DNA of 64,000 nucleotides from Flavobacterium panacis (GTDB lineage Bacteria; Bacteroidota; Bacteroidia; Flavobacteriales; Flavobacteriaceae). This document shows, in pieces, positions 33,435 to 42,475 of the stretch. The DNA lies in assembly GCF_024649945.1 (NCBI RefSeq), contig NZ_JANKMS010000009.1, positions 228,336-292,335 of the forward strand, written 5' to 3'. A program made the position numbers and the translations under genes. The notes below the pieces were generated by a model. That model worked only from the letters and a program-made list of their open reading frames with translations, had not been told where the DNA came from and searched no databases. Within the stretch, counting starts at the first letter, position 1, and every line of letters begins with the position of its first letter.

Positions 33435-33660
33435 GTTTCAGGTTTCAAGTTTCAGGTTTTTTACGTTCGTTATGAAATTTTTTTACCGCAAAGATCGCAA
33501 AGATTTTTGCTCCAGTTTGTGTTTGTCAAATGCAAAAGAACGCAAAGCTTTGCGAACTTAGCGTTTGTAAACGTTTAACCTTAATAACAAATCTTTGCGA
33601 ACTTTGCGGTTAAACCACACAATGCATGTCAACTTGAAACTTGAAACCTGAAACTTCAAA
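33435..33660. repeat. nested inverted repeats between queA and kynU
   Basis: Outer pair: GTTTCAGGTTTCAAGTTTCA at about 33437-33456 against CTTGAAACTTGAAACCTGAA at about 33632-33655, reverse complements with small offsets. Inner pair: ACCGCAAAGATCGCAAAG plus ATTT (33485-33506) against 33589-33610, 21 of 22 matching. A third small palindrome, CGCAAAGCTTTGCG, is at 33541-33554. Confidence 0.7.
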
Positions 33661-33705
33661 CAAAACAAACAAAATTTGTTATTTTAGCAAGCAAAACAAA
33701 AAACA

Positions 33706-34980
33706 ATGACTTTTCAAAATACACGCGAATTTGCACGAGAGCTAGATTCGAAAGATCAATTAAACCACTATCAAGAACAGTTTATTTTTCCTAAAGTAAA
33801 TGATAAACGAGTAATTTACTTTACAGGAAACTCATTAGGATTACAACCAAAACGTACCAAAGCTTACATTGATGAAGTAATGAATGATTGGGCAGAATTG
33901 GCTGTCGAAGGTCATTTTTATGCCGAAAAACCTTGGTGGGATTATCAAGAAAGATTTGCTGAACCTTTGAGTAAAATTGTTGGTGCGCTTCCATCAGAAG
34001 TTACGGTTATGAATACTTTGACAGTAAATCTCCATTTGTTGATGGTTTCTTTTTATCAGCCAAAAGGGAAACGTTATAAAATTATCTGCGAAGAAAAAGC
34101 TTTTCCGTCAGATCAATACATGTTTCAAAGTCAAGTGAATTTTCACGGATACAAACCTGAAGATGCCATTGTGGAAATCAAACGTAGAGAAGGAGAACAC
34201 AATATTCGCTTAGAAGATGTTTTAGACAAAATTGAAGAAGTGGGTGATGAACTGGCTTTAGTCTTAATTGGTGGAGTAAACTATTATACAGGACAAGTTT
34301 TTGACATAAAAACAATAACTGCAGCTGGACAAAAAGCAGGAGCAAAAGTAGGTTGGGATTTAGCGCACGCTGCTGGAAATATCAAATTAGAACTTCACGA
34401 TTGGAATGTAGATTTCGCCGCTTGGTGCAGTTATAAATATATGAATTCAGGACCAGGAAATGCTTCTGGCTGTTTTGTTCACGAAAGGCATCATAATTCA
34501 GATTTGCCAAGATTCGCAGGTTGGTGGGGACATAACAAAGAACGCCGTTTTAAAATGGAACCAAACTTTGATCCTGTTCATGGTGCAGACGGATGGCAGA
34601 TTAGTAATCTTCCAGTTCTTTCATTAGCACCATATTTAGCTTCAGTTGATATGTTTGCTGAGGTTGGAATGGATACCTTAATTGCAAAACGAGATCATAT
34701 TACTTCTTATCTGGAATTTATTTTGCATGAAATTGATAAAGAAGTAGAAAGTACTTTTGAAATTATCACACCTTCAAATCCAGAAGAAAGAGCTTCTCAA
34801 TTGTCTGTTTTTCTTCATGGAGAAGGAAGAGCTTTATTCGATTATTTAATGAAAAACGGAGTAATCACAGATTGGCGTGAACCAAATGTAATTCGTCTGG
34901 CACCAGTTCCGTTGTATTGCTCTTATGAAGATATGTACGACTTTGGGCAAATCCTGAAAAAGGGAATTTTAGGAAAGTAA
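33706..34980 (+). CDS. kynU: kynureninase
   Basis: A 424-residue PLP enzyme that splits kynurenine or 3-hydroxykynurenine into anthranilate or 3-hydroxyanthranilate plus alanine. Motifs: YFTGNSLGLQPKRT near 38, MNTLTVNLHLLMVSFY near 103, GWDLAHAAGNI near 217 and the PLP Lys244 in WCSYKYMNSGPG. Full length. Together with kmo at 50.2 kb it gives two steps of tryptophan catabolism, the route used for de novo NAD synthesis in many Bacteroidota. It is a single-gene unit set between repeat-rich spacers. Confidence 0.95.
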   Translation: MTFQNTREFARELDSKDQLNHYQEQFIFPKVNDKRVIYFTGNSLGLQPKRTKAYIDEVMNDWAELAVEGHFYAEKPWWDYQERFAEPLSKIVGALPSEVTVMNTLTVNLHLLMVSFYQPKGKRYKIICEEKAFPSDQYMFQSQVNFHGYKPEDAIVEIKRREGEHNIRLEDVLDKIEEVGDELALVLIGGVNYYTGQVFDIKTITAAGQKAGAKVGWDLAHAAGNIKLELHDWNVDFAAWCSYKYMNSGPGNASGCFVHERHHNSDLPRFAGWWGHNKERRFKMEPNFDPVHGADGWQISNLPVLSLAPYLASVDMFAEVGMDTLIAKRDHITSYLEFILHEIDKEVESTFEIITPSNPEERASQLSVFLHGEGRALFDYLMKNGVITDWREPNVIRLAPVPLYCSYEDMYDFGQILKKGILGK

Positions 34981-34987
34981 AAAATAT

Positions 34988-35121
34988 TTCTCGCAAAGAC
35001 GCAAAGTTTAATAAAAAAAACAACCATATAAGTAATATAAGTTCAACTAAGAATAAACTTAAAATATCTTATATTACTTATATGGTTCAAAAAAACTTTG
35101 CGCCTTAGCGTCTTTGCGAGA
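34988..35121. repeat. nested inverted repeats after kynU (element C)
   Basis: Inner pair: AACCATATAAGTAATATAAG (35022-35041) and its perfect reverse complement at 35068-35087, with a 26-base loop. Outer pair: TCTCGCAAAGACGCAAAGTT (about 34989-35008) against AAACTTTGCG, a 6-base bulge CCTTAG, then CGTCTTTGCGAGA (35094-35121). The inner element looks inserted in the loop of the outer one. Confidence 0.75.
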
Positions 35122-35251
35122 TTTCTATAGGCGAAATTTACTTGAAAGAATATTCTTTATCTTAATTTTATAAACTTTCAAAAGAATTCTGTAACAATGG
35201 ATATGGCAGATATTTCGTAATTTGTAGTGTATAATTTTTAAAACCACAATC

Positions 35252-35698
35252 ATGAAAGGCTTATATGTTTTATTAGCAGCGATACTTTTAACTTCTTGTC
35301 AACATCAAAGTAAAGAAGATATAAATAAAGCCAAACAAGCCAGTATTGATTCAATGAAAGTTGAGATTAACAAGCAACGAGTTATCGATTCAATGAAGAC
35401 TGAAATGGCTAAGATAAAAGAAGAGCAAAAAGTTGAATCTGAAAAAGAAAAAGTTGTTGTTGTGCATCAGCAGGCAGCAAATGGAAATACGACAGCGACA
35501 ACAACCACAACTACTAAGAAAAAAGGTTGGAGTGCAACTGCTAAAGGTGCCGTAATTGGCGCTGGAGTTGGCGCTGCAACAGGAGCAATTGTCAGCAAGA
35601 AAAAAGGTGAAGGAGCTATTATCGGTGGATTAGCCGGTGCTGCTTTAGGAACCGGAACTGGAGCTGTAATTGACAGTAAGAATAAAAAGAAAGAATAA
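35252..35698 (+). CDS. lipoprotein with glycine-zipper domain
   Basis: A 148-residue protein. The lipobox LLTSC puts the lipid on Cys16. Residues 20-68 are charged and helical, with repeated IDSMKxE words (IDSMKVEINKQRVIDSMKTEMAKIKEEQ) that suggest a coiled coil; a Thr-rich linker follows; residues 95-140 are glycine-zipper sequence (AVIGAGVGAATGAIVSKK ... IIGGLAGAALGTGTGAVI), which normally packs helices in membranes. Such YMGG/OsmB-like proteins sit in the outer membrane. Function is not known. A shared terminator lies 21 bases downstream. Confidence 0.85.
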   Translation: MKGLYVLLAAILLTSCQHQSKEDINKAKQASIDSMKVEINKQRVIDSMKTEMAKIKEEQKVESEKEKVVVVHQQAANGNTTATTTTTTKKKGWSATAKGAVIGAGVGAATGAIVSKKKGEGAIIGGLAGAALGTGTGAVIDSKNKKKE

Positions 35699-35718
35699 TA
35701 ATTTCTTATCAATAAAAA

Positions 35719-35749
35719 CAAACCCCAAATTATTTCTAATTTGGGGTTT
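35719..35749. terminator. bidirectional terminator between convergent genes
   Basis: AAACCCCAAATTA / TAATTTGGGGTTT stem with a short TTTC loop and T/A runs at both ends, serving the lipoprotein gene and the minus-strand 598-residue protein gene. Confidence 0.85.
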
Positions 35750-35755
35750 TCAATT

Positions 35756-37552
35756 TTAAACCAACTCTGAAACGGGAATTTTAATATCAACTAATTCTGA
35801 TTTACAAGAATCGAGTTGATCAATATCACCCTGAAAGACCGGCGTCGATTCAAATAAATTTTTATAATACTCAATTCCATCTAACAGATTAGATTTAAAA
35901 GTATTCCATTTTTTTTGTTGTGCGGTAGAAAGTTCTTCCGATATAGATTGAATTTCATTTCTGAAATAGGTAATGTACATTTTTAACTCCTTAATAAACA
36001 AGTTCGGACGATTTGTTCTAATAACCGATTTTCCGTGGTAAATATGCTGTATCATATCTTTCAAAGAAACTTCCTGATCAAAATAAGCTAAGTTTGGTCC
36101 TGGGCAAATTACAACACCTTGCGCCTGACCTTTTACTTTTATATCATTTTCTAGATAAGATGCATTTGCCAAACCAACACACAAACAAGATTTCTCTGTG
36201 ATTTTGATTTTACTTTTTTCAAAATCATCAACAGATAAAGAATCTTTTTTTGCTTCTAATTCTTCCAATTTAATATCCTGATATTTTTTAGAAGCTGTAC
36301 AAATTCCGTGTGGATCGTATTCTTTGCTTAATGCTAAAAATTTCTTCGGACAAGAACTTCCGGCTTTATTTTCATGAATTCGTTTTTGCTTTAAAAATTC
36401 ATTTGTAGTGCCTTTCAAAGTATTGAATGGAACTCCCAAAGGTGAAATATTACTTAAATAGAAATCATCTTCTTTGGCATTCATTAATAAATTACGAGTT
36501 TCCTTATCCACAGAAGTTGCTTCTGGAACTAATAAAAACGGTGAACCCCAGCCAACAGCATCTACTTGATATTCATCCAATAAAAATTCATGTTCTTGTG
36601 CCGTTCCAACACCGCCTTGAACTGTAATTTTCAATTCTAAAGGATTTTCAGGAACATGCTGGTTTTTGGCTTGTAAAGCCTTAATCATTAAATCATGGGC
36701 AGATTGTATCAATTGATCTTTTTTCAGCTTGAATTCCTCTAAAATAGTGCCCAATAAGAGTCCGTCGGTTGCGAAGGCGTGTCCGCCGCAGTTTAATCCT
36801 GATTCAATTCGGTATTCAGAAACCCAAAGACCTTTTTTCGCTAAGAAATTTCCTTGAATCATAGCCGATCTAAAATCACTTACTTTCAAAATGATTTTCT
36901 TTCTCAGTTCGTTATTTTCATTCGGAAAAAAATCTTTGAAATTTTCAAAATAACCAAATAATCTCGGATTCATTCCTGCAGAAAGTACAACAGACGATTC
37001 TAAATTACTATTCGCAAAACCTCTCAAAGCAGCATGAGCATCATTAAATTCAATTGGAAGCTGTTCGTTTTTGACAAAATTATCTTTGTCCAATTTCGTC
37101 ATGATGTTCACATCGATTTCTCCTGGAAAAAGATGCGTTTCGATATACTGCTGAATGTTTTCTTTAAAAGCAATTCCATCATCCAACAAATTCTGAAACC
37201 CTTTTTTAATATCAGAAGTATTGGGCATCATCGACATGAAGTTTTCCAAAGCTGTTTTGCTTTCAGCCAATTCAATTTTGAAATTTTCGAATTTCTCTTT
37301 TACAATTTTATCGACTAAATTCAAATAAGAAGTAATTCGTTCAGCACGATAATCGTGAAATTTTTGGGTGATTTCTTCGTAAGGAATATTGAATTTAGTG
37401 CTGTAAAAATTACGCATTTTCTCAATCAAGTCATCATCAGCGAGAGCAATAACAGACGAAATTCCGTACTGCGCCACGCGAATTGGACTGTCAATTGTAT
37501 ATGCAAGACCCATTACCGGAATGTGAAAGGTGTGTAAAGGTGTTTTTGCCAT
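35756..37552 (-). CDS. uncharacterised 598-residue Cys-rich, possible TIM-barrel flavoprotein
   Basis: I do not recognise a named family. No signal peptide or membrane segment is seen. GLAYTIDSPIRVAQYGISSVI near residues 15-35 and VQGGVGTAQEHEFLLDEYQVDAVGWGSPFLLVPEA near 307-341 resemble the substrate- and phosphate-binding loops of FMN-dependent TIM barrels of the nitronate monooxygenase/IMP dehydrogenase kind. Cys residues occur at about 256 (GLNCGGHAF), 401 (SSCPKKF), 416 (HGICTASKKY), 455 and 457 (KSCLCVGL) and 480 (VICPGPN), spaced as if some could hold an Fe-S cluster. The C-terminal 100 residues are helical. Flavin and metal binding are inferences. Monocistronic, with its own terminator. 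Confidence 0.6.
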   Translation of the reverse strand: MAKTPLHTFHIPVMGLAYTIDSPIRVAQYGISSVIALADDDLIEKMRNFYSTKFNIPYEEITQKFHDYRAERITSYLNLVDKIVKEKFENFKIELAESKTALENFMSMMPNTSDIKKGFQNLLDDGIAFKENIQQYIETHLFPGEIDVNIMTKLDKDNFVKNEQLPIEFNDAHAALRGFANSNLESSVVLSAGMNPRLFGYFENFKDFFPNENNELRKKIILKVSDFRSAMIQGNFLAKKGLWVSEYRIESGLNCGGHAFATDGLLLGTILEEFKLKKDQLIQSAHDLMIKALQAKNQHVPENPLELKITVQGGVGTAQEHEFLLDEYQVDAVGWGSPFLLVPEATSVDKETRNLLMNAKEDDFYLSNISPLGVPFNTLKGTTNEFLKQKRIHENKAGSSCPKKFLALSKEYDPHGICTASKKYQDIKLEELEAKKDSLSVDDFEKSKIKITEKSCLCVGLANASYLENDIKVKGQAQGVVICPGPNLAYFDQEVSLKDMIQHIYHGKSVIRTNRPNLFIKELKMYITYFRNEIQSISEELSTAQQKKWNTFKSNLLDGIEYYKNLFESTPVFQGDIDQLDSCKSELVDIKIPVSELV

Positions 37553-37653
37553 TAGTTTTCAGATTAAAATAAAGGCAAATATTGAAAAAATGATTTTCCT
37601 AAAACCTGATAATTGTCAGGTTTGAAAGGGATTGTGGATACTGTAAAAATAGA

Positions 37654-37738
37654 GCCACGAATTACGCAAATTTTCTCTAATTTTTCTTTTTTTAATAAGC
37701 CAGCTAGAAAATTAGTATCAATTTGTGTAATTCGTGGC
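37654..37738. repeat. inverted repeat, CCACGAATT family, copy 2
   Basis: GCCACGAATTACGCAAATT (37654-37672) pairs with 37720-37738; the only mismatch is a G opposite T, which is a G-U pair in RNA. It shares the GCCACGAATT ends with the copy at 14.1 kb. Between them is an AT-rich loop. Confidence 0.7.
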
Positions 37739-37751
37739 AAAAAACAATTTT

Positions 37752-39308
37752 TTAAATCAAAATTTTCTTCAAAGATTCAGCAATACTGCGCCATAAAAAG
37801 TTGTAGAATGATTTTTCTTGAATTCGTTCTATTTCAACATCGGCAGTTTTGGCTTGGTCTTTTGAATCGTTTTTGACTAATAAATTAGCAATTGCCGATT
37901 TAAGTTTGGCTTCTTTTTCGGGCTTTTTCTTTTTGTATAATTTCACTTTCAAATCATCATAATCCAAAGAAGCATTTCCTTTTGAGATATTATCATTTCC
38001 GTAGAAATTAAAACGGTATTTATGAAAAACTCCGGTAAAAGAAGCATTCATATAAGGTTTGCTGAATCGTTCCATAGCTCTAACATCAAAATTAGAAATC
38101 ACACCTTGAATATGGAAACCATCATTTTTATCCAAAACATTAAAACTCCAATCCACATTCAGCGGAGAAGTTTTCATGAAAATACAATTGACTTTAATTT
38201 TTACATCATTCGTTTTTTTCAAACCAAAGCCACTTCGCAGATTTGTTGCCTGCAAATTGAATTTATCAAAATTTAAAACTCCCGGACCTTTTGAGAAATC
38301 AATTTCTTCTTCGTAAACCAATTTCGATTTCAAAACTTGTAAAGTATCAATCTGCAATGGAAATTTTATATTTCGAAGTAAATGATTGTACAAGTATTTT
38401 TTACTCAAATCATCTTTTGGCATTTTACCACGATAAATATTCGCGTCAAAATGATTGATTACTAATGAATTTGCTTTAAAATAAAAACGATCATTTTTAA
38501 AACCCCAATCCATTTTTGCCACTTGAGCCGAATCGAATTTTAAAGTATAAATATCTTTTTCTTTTTCCAGTAGTTTTACAAAATTCGGTCGGTCAAATTG
38601 AGGAAGATTAGAAAAATTATTGATTTTTAGAAAGTTCTTTTCAGTACTTATCTTTCCGATATTGATATGATAAAAAATACTCGGTCTGTAAAATAAGCTA
38701 TCAATGACTAAAGCATAACTTTTGTATTGAAGCGGAATTTTTTCTTTTAAAGTGGCATCGGTTATTAAAATTCCTTCCAGTTTTAAAAGAATTTTTTTAA
38801 TGCTGAAAATTGGTTTTTGAGTATCTAAAGAAACAACATCAACAGTTCCGTCATTCAGATAAATATTCGAAACGCCTATAATTTTTTGGAAAGGTTCGAC
38901 AATTTCGTTCTTAATGCTTTTGCTGTTGTTTATCAGTTTTTCGCCTTTTTTATATAAAATGACACGAGGCTTATTAATGATAATGCTTTCTGCTCTAATA
39001 ATATCGCGAAAAGCCAAATCCCAAATATTGAAATGTTTTATAGTAATAGATTCTATTTTAGAAAAGAGTCCGTTTTTACTGTCTTTCGGTTCGTTTTTCG
39101 GACTGACCAATAAAGTCTGTGCGTAGATATTTCGAGAAAAAAGAGAGACTTCAATTTTTTCGTAATTAATATTATAAGCTGTTTTGTTTTTTTCGTGAAT
39201 GACAATCGGAAGCTGTTTTTTAATCCAGTAATTCAGACCAATGTTGGCAAAAATTACGAGTAGAAGAAGAGAAATTATTCCAATTGCTATTTTTTTATAG
39301 ATTGACAT
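37752..39308 (-). CDS. AsmA/DUF748-like inner-membrane anchored protein
   Basis: A 518-residue protein with one N-terminal transmembrane helix (IAIGIISLLLLVIFANIGLNYWI, residues 7-29) and a large beta-rich region beyond it. Repeated units with GVSNIYLNDGTVDVV, FKANSLVINHFDANIYRG and LNFDKFNLQATNLRSGFG fit the repeating beta-groove architecture of AsmA-like and DUF748 proteins, bacterial relatives of VPS13 that are thought to bridge the envelope and move phospholipids. The family assignment rests on pattern only. It is transcribed divergently from the penicillin acylase gene. Confidence 0.65.
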   Translation of the reverse strand: MSIYKKIAIGIISLLLLVIFANIGLNYWIKKQLPIVIHEKNKTAYNINYEKIEVSLFSRNIYAQTLLVSPKNEPKDSKNGLFSKIESITIKHFNIWDLAFRDIIRAESIIINKPRVILYKKGEKLINNSKSIKNEIVEPFQKIIGVSNIYLNDGTVDVVSLDTQKPIFSIKKILLKLEGILITDATLKEKIPLQYKSYALVIDSLFYRPSIFYHINIGKISTEKNFLKINNFSNLPQFDRPNFVKLLEKEKDIYTLKFDSAQVAKMDWGFKNDRFYFKANSLVINHFDANIYRGKMPKDDLSKKYLYNHLLRNIKFPLQIDTLQVLKSKLVYEEEIDFSKGPGVLNFDKFNLQATNLRSGFGLKKTNDVKIKVNCIFMKTSPLNVDWSFNVLDKNDGFHIQGVISNFDVRAMERFSKPYMNASFTGVFHKYRFNFYGNDNISKGNASLDYDDLKVKLYKKKKPEKEAKLKSAIANLLVKNDSKDQAKTADVEIERIQEKSFYNFLWRSIAESLKKILI

Positions 39309-39418
39309 TTATAGTATTAATTTTAAATACATAAATTTAGACTTTTAAAGAGCGATTTCTTTTATAAGATTTTAGAGAAAAGTTATATCATTTTGAATTT
39401 TTTATCCTTTTTTAGAAT

Positions 39419-41809
39419 ATGAGAATAATTAAAAAAATCCTGCTGACTTTATTGGTTCTTATTGTAATTCTTGCCATTGGTTTATTTGCTTATATTTTTC
39501 ATTTAAAACCAAAATATGAAGGCGCGTTGCAATTGAAAAATCTGGAAAAAGAAACGACAGTATATTTTGATGAGTTTGGCGTTCCTCATATTTATGCCGA
39601 TTCTGAAAAAGATGCGATGACCGCTCTTGGTTATGTGCATGCGCAGGAAAGATTATGGCAAATGGAATTACTTCGCAGAATTGCACCTGGACGTTTGTCT
39701 GAGATTTTTGGTGGAGTTGCTTTAAAAAATGATAAATTTTTCGCAGGAATTGGTATTGAAGAAGCTTCCGCGAAAGCGATTGCTCAATTAGACAAAAACA
39801 GCGAAAGTTATAAATTAACACAAGCTTATCTGGATGGGATTAATCAATATTTGGAGGAAGGTGTAACGCCGATTGAATTTACTTTAGTTGGGGTGAAAAA
39901 ACAAAAATTCACTATAAAAGACGTTTATAATATTTTTGGATATATGTCTTTCAGTTTTGCAATGGCTCAGAAAACAGATCCATTATTGACTGATATTAAA
40001 AACAAATATGGTGTTGAATATTTAAAAGATTTAGGAATTAATGGTGAATTTAACAACACCAAAATTAAAATCTCAAAAGAGAATTTGGGAGAATATACAG
40101 AGATTTCAAAATCTATATCGGCAATGTTAGATCAATCTCCAATTCCACCGTTTATTGGCAGTAACAGCTGGGTTGTTGGACCTCATAAATCGAAAAGTGG
40201 GAAAGTAATTTTTGCGAATGATCCACATATTGGGTTTTCACAACCTGCAACTTGGTACGAAGCACATTTGGTAACACCGCAACACGAATTGTACGGCTGT
40301 TATTTGGCTGGAACACCGTTTCCGTTATTGGCGCACAATCGTAATTATGCTTATGGATTAACGATGTTTGAAAATGATGATATCGATTTTTATCAGGAAA
40401 AAAACAAAGCCAATGACGAAAGTCAATATCAAACTCCTACAGGTTTTGAGAAATATGAAATCAGAAAAAAAACAATCAAAGTAAAAGATTCATCAGATGT
40501 AGTTTTGGCGGTTAAATCCAGTAGACACGGACCAATTATGAACGATTTGATGGAGCGTCTGGAAAAGAAAAATCCGATTGCGATGTTGTGGACTTATACC
40601 AATCAGCCGATTCAGATTTTGGATGCTGCATACGGACTTTCACATGCAAAAAATAAGGAAGAATTTAAAAAAGCGGCCAGCTTAATTGCAGCGCCAGGAT
40701 TGAATGTCATGTATGGAGACGCTAAAGGAAATGTAGGTTGGTGGGCAACAGGAAAATTATACAGACATAATGAAGGTGTAAATACACATTTAATTTTGGA
40801 TGGCGCAAGTGGAAAAGATGACATTGTAAAATATTTAGATTTTGAGCAGAATCCATCTTCAGAAAATCCAGAATGGGGTTATGTGTATTCGGCTAATAAT
40901 CAGCCGGAAGAAATTGATAATGGTTATTTGTATCCAGGATATTATCTGCCAGAAGATCGTGCGAAGAGAATCTCAGGAATTCTTGACGCAAAATCAGATT
41001 GGGATAAAGAAGCGATCAGCAAAATGATTTACGATAATACTTCTGATGTTGCTGTTGAAGTAGTAAAAAATTTGATTTCAAACATTGATCTTAATTCTGC
41101 TTCAGCTGAAGAAAAAGAAGCAATAAAGGTTTTGAAATCATGGGGCGGCACAACCAATCTAGAAGATGTTGCGCCAACGATTTACAACAAATGGATTTAT
41201 CAGTATTTAAAAAATACATTTGAAGACGAAATGGGAAAAGAGAACTTTAATTTGTTTCTAGGGATTTCTGTTGGAAAACAAGTTATTGCGAATCAAATTA
41301 AAAATGAAAATTCGGTTTGGTGGGATAATATTAAAACCAAAAATGTAAAAGAAACGAGAAAAGATATAGTCTCTAAATCTTTTCATGATGCTATAATAGC
41401 TTTACAAAATCAGCTAGGAAATACCATTTCAGATTGGAATTGGGGTAAAGTTCACACTGTAGAACACGAACATCCGTTAGGAAAAGTCAAAGCGCTTCGC
41501 GGACTATTTAATGTTGGGCCTTTTAATTCGCCAGGATCAAACGAAGTCATCAATAATTTATTCTTCGGATTTAATGATGAAGGTAAATACTATGTAAAAG
41601 GCGGTCCTTCAACCAGAAGAATTGTAGATTTTTCAGATATCGAAAACAGCTGGAGTATTCTCCCAACAGGTCAATCAGGAAATCCTTTCAGTAAACATTA
41701 CGACGATCAAGCCGAAATGTACAATGCAGGAAAGTTCAGAAAAATGAAATTGAACAAAGAAGAAATTATAAAAACATCTACAAAACTGGTTTTGAAACCG
41801 AAGAAGTAG
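39419..41809 (+). CDS. penicillin acylase family protein (Ntn hydrolase)
   Basis: A 796-residue precursor with an N-terminal hydrophobic segment (residues 5-28). It should self-cleave before Ser248 in IGSNSWVVGPHKSKSG, the position of the N-terminal nucleophile of penicillin acylases, giving an alpha chain and a beta chain. Other landmarks: TVYFDEFGVPHIYADSEKDA near 46, YVHAQERLWQMELLRRIAPGRL near 72, ANDPHIGFSQPATWYEAHL near 264 and the C-terminal GQSGNPFSKHYDDQAEMY. Family members cleave amide bonds in penicillins, acyl-homoserine lactones or N-acyl amino acids; the substrate here cannot be told. Confidence 0.93.
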   Translation: MRIIKKILLTLLVLIVILAIGLFAYIFHLKPKYEGALQLKNLEKETTVYFDEFGVPHIYADSEKDAMTALGYVHAQERLWQMELLRRIAPGRLSEIFGGVALKNDKFFAGIGIEEASAKAIAQLDKNSESYKLTQAYLDGINQYLEEGVTPIEFTLVGVKKQKFTIKDVYNIFGYMSFSFAMAQKTDPLLTDIKNKYGVEYLKDLGINGEFNNTKIKISKENLGEYTEISKSISAMLDQSPIPPFIGSNSWVVGPHKSKSGKVIFANDPHIGFSQPATWYEAHLVTPQHELYGCYLAGTPFPLLAHNRNYAYGLTMFENDDIDFYQEKNKANDESQYQTPTGFEKYEIRKKTIKVKDSSDVVLAVKSSRHGPIMNDLMERLEKKNPIAMLWTYTNQPIQILDAAYGLSHAKNKEEFKKAASLIAAPGLNVMYGDAKGNVGWWATGKLYRHNEGVNTHLILDGASGKDDIVKYLDFEQNPSSENPEWGYVYSANNQPEEIDNGYLYPGYYLPEDRAKRISGILDAKSDWDKEAISKMIYDNTSDVAVEVVKNLISNIDLNSASAEEKEAIKVLKSWGGTTNLEDVAPTIYNKWIYQYLKNTFEDEMGKENFNLFLGISVGKQVIANQIKNENSVWWDNIKTKNVKETRKDIVSKSFHDAIIALQNQLGNTISDWNWGKVHTVEHEHPLGKVKALRGLFNVGPFNSPGSNEVINNLFFGFNDEGKYYVKGGPSTRRIVDFSDIENSWSILPTGQSGNPFSKHYDDQAEMYNAGKFRKMKLNKEEIIKTSTKLVLKPKK

Positions 41810-41858
41810 TTTTTTTGTTTCAGGTTTCAGGTTTCAAGTTTCAAGTTGAAGAACAAGA

Positions 41859-41891
41859 TCTTTGTCAAAGTTTAAAACTTTGACAAAGATT
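41859..41891. repeat. perfect 33-base palindrome
   Basis: ATCTTTGTCAAAGTTT and AAACTTTGACAAAGAT are 16-bp perfect arms around a single A, lying between convergent genes. It is flanked on the left by TTTCAGGTTTCAAG words (41818-41845), also seen near 33.4 kb. Without strong T runs, it is not a typical terminator. Confidence 0.75.
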
Positions 41892-41938
41892 AAAAACTTA
41901 GAACCTTAGTATCTTAGTATCTCAGAACCTCAGAACCT

Positions 41939-42388
41939 TTACTTAGAAATATACTTTCCCTTCACAATATCATCCGCAAAAATGTTCAAATTATTGATCA
42001 GCACTTTATTGTTGGTCATCACGTTTTTGGTTTGATAAGCAGTATCTTTTTCGTAGGCTTTTAATAGCGTTTCCAGTTCTACTTCATCAAATACAACAAA
42101 ACTGTTGTAAATCGCATCTCTAAAATTTTTGTAATTAATACTTTGGCTAATTTCCATAGCTTTTTGGTCGTTCCAGCCTTCTTTTGCAGAAGCTTCATTT
42201 ATTTTCGAGAGGCAAAAATCAACTACATAATTTTTATAATGTGTTGCTTCGACGATTCTATCGATAATAATTTTATTCTGTTGTGATGGCATTGCAGGAG
42301 ACTGAGAATTGTTTTGCGAAATACAAACAGCTGGAATAAACAGACATAACGATAAAGCCAGAAAGGCTTGCTTTTTTAAGTTTTTCAT
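41939..42388 (-). CDS. exported protein, unknown (possibly DUF2059-like)
   Basis: A 149-residue protein with signal peptide (KQAFLALSLCLFIPAVCISQ). The mature part is helical: VDFCLSKINEASAKEGWNDQKAMEISQSINYKNFRDAIYNSFVVFDEVELETLLKAYEKD resembles DUF2059-type periplasmic proteins in size and pattern, but I cannot be sure of the family. It lies downstream of a class C beta-lactamase-like gene on the same strand, from which it is separated by a terminator. Confidence 0.6.
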   Translation of the reverse strand: MKNLKKQAFLALSLCLFIPAVCISQNNSQSPAMPSQQNKIIIDRIVEATHYKNYVVDFCLSKINEASAKEGWNDQKAMEISQSINYKNFRDAIYNSFVVFDEVELETLLKAYEKDTAYQTKNVMTNNKVLINNLNIFADDIVKGKYISK

Positions 42389-42475
42389 AGGTTTTTAGTC
42401 GTTTTGGGTACGGCTAAAATAGTTTTTTACAACGATAAAAATTCGGTTTTGAATGTTAGAAATTGTAACAAAAAA

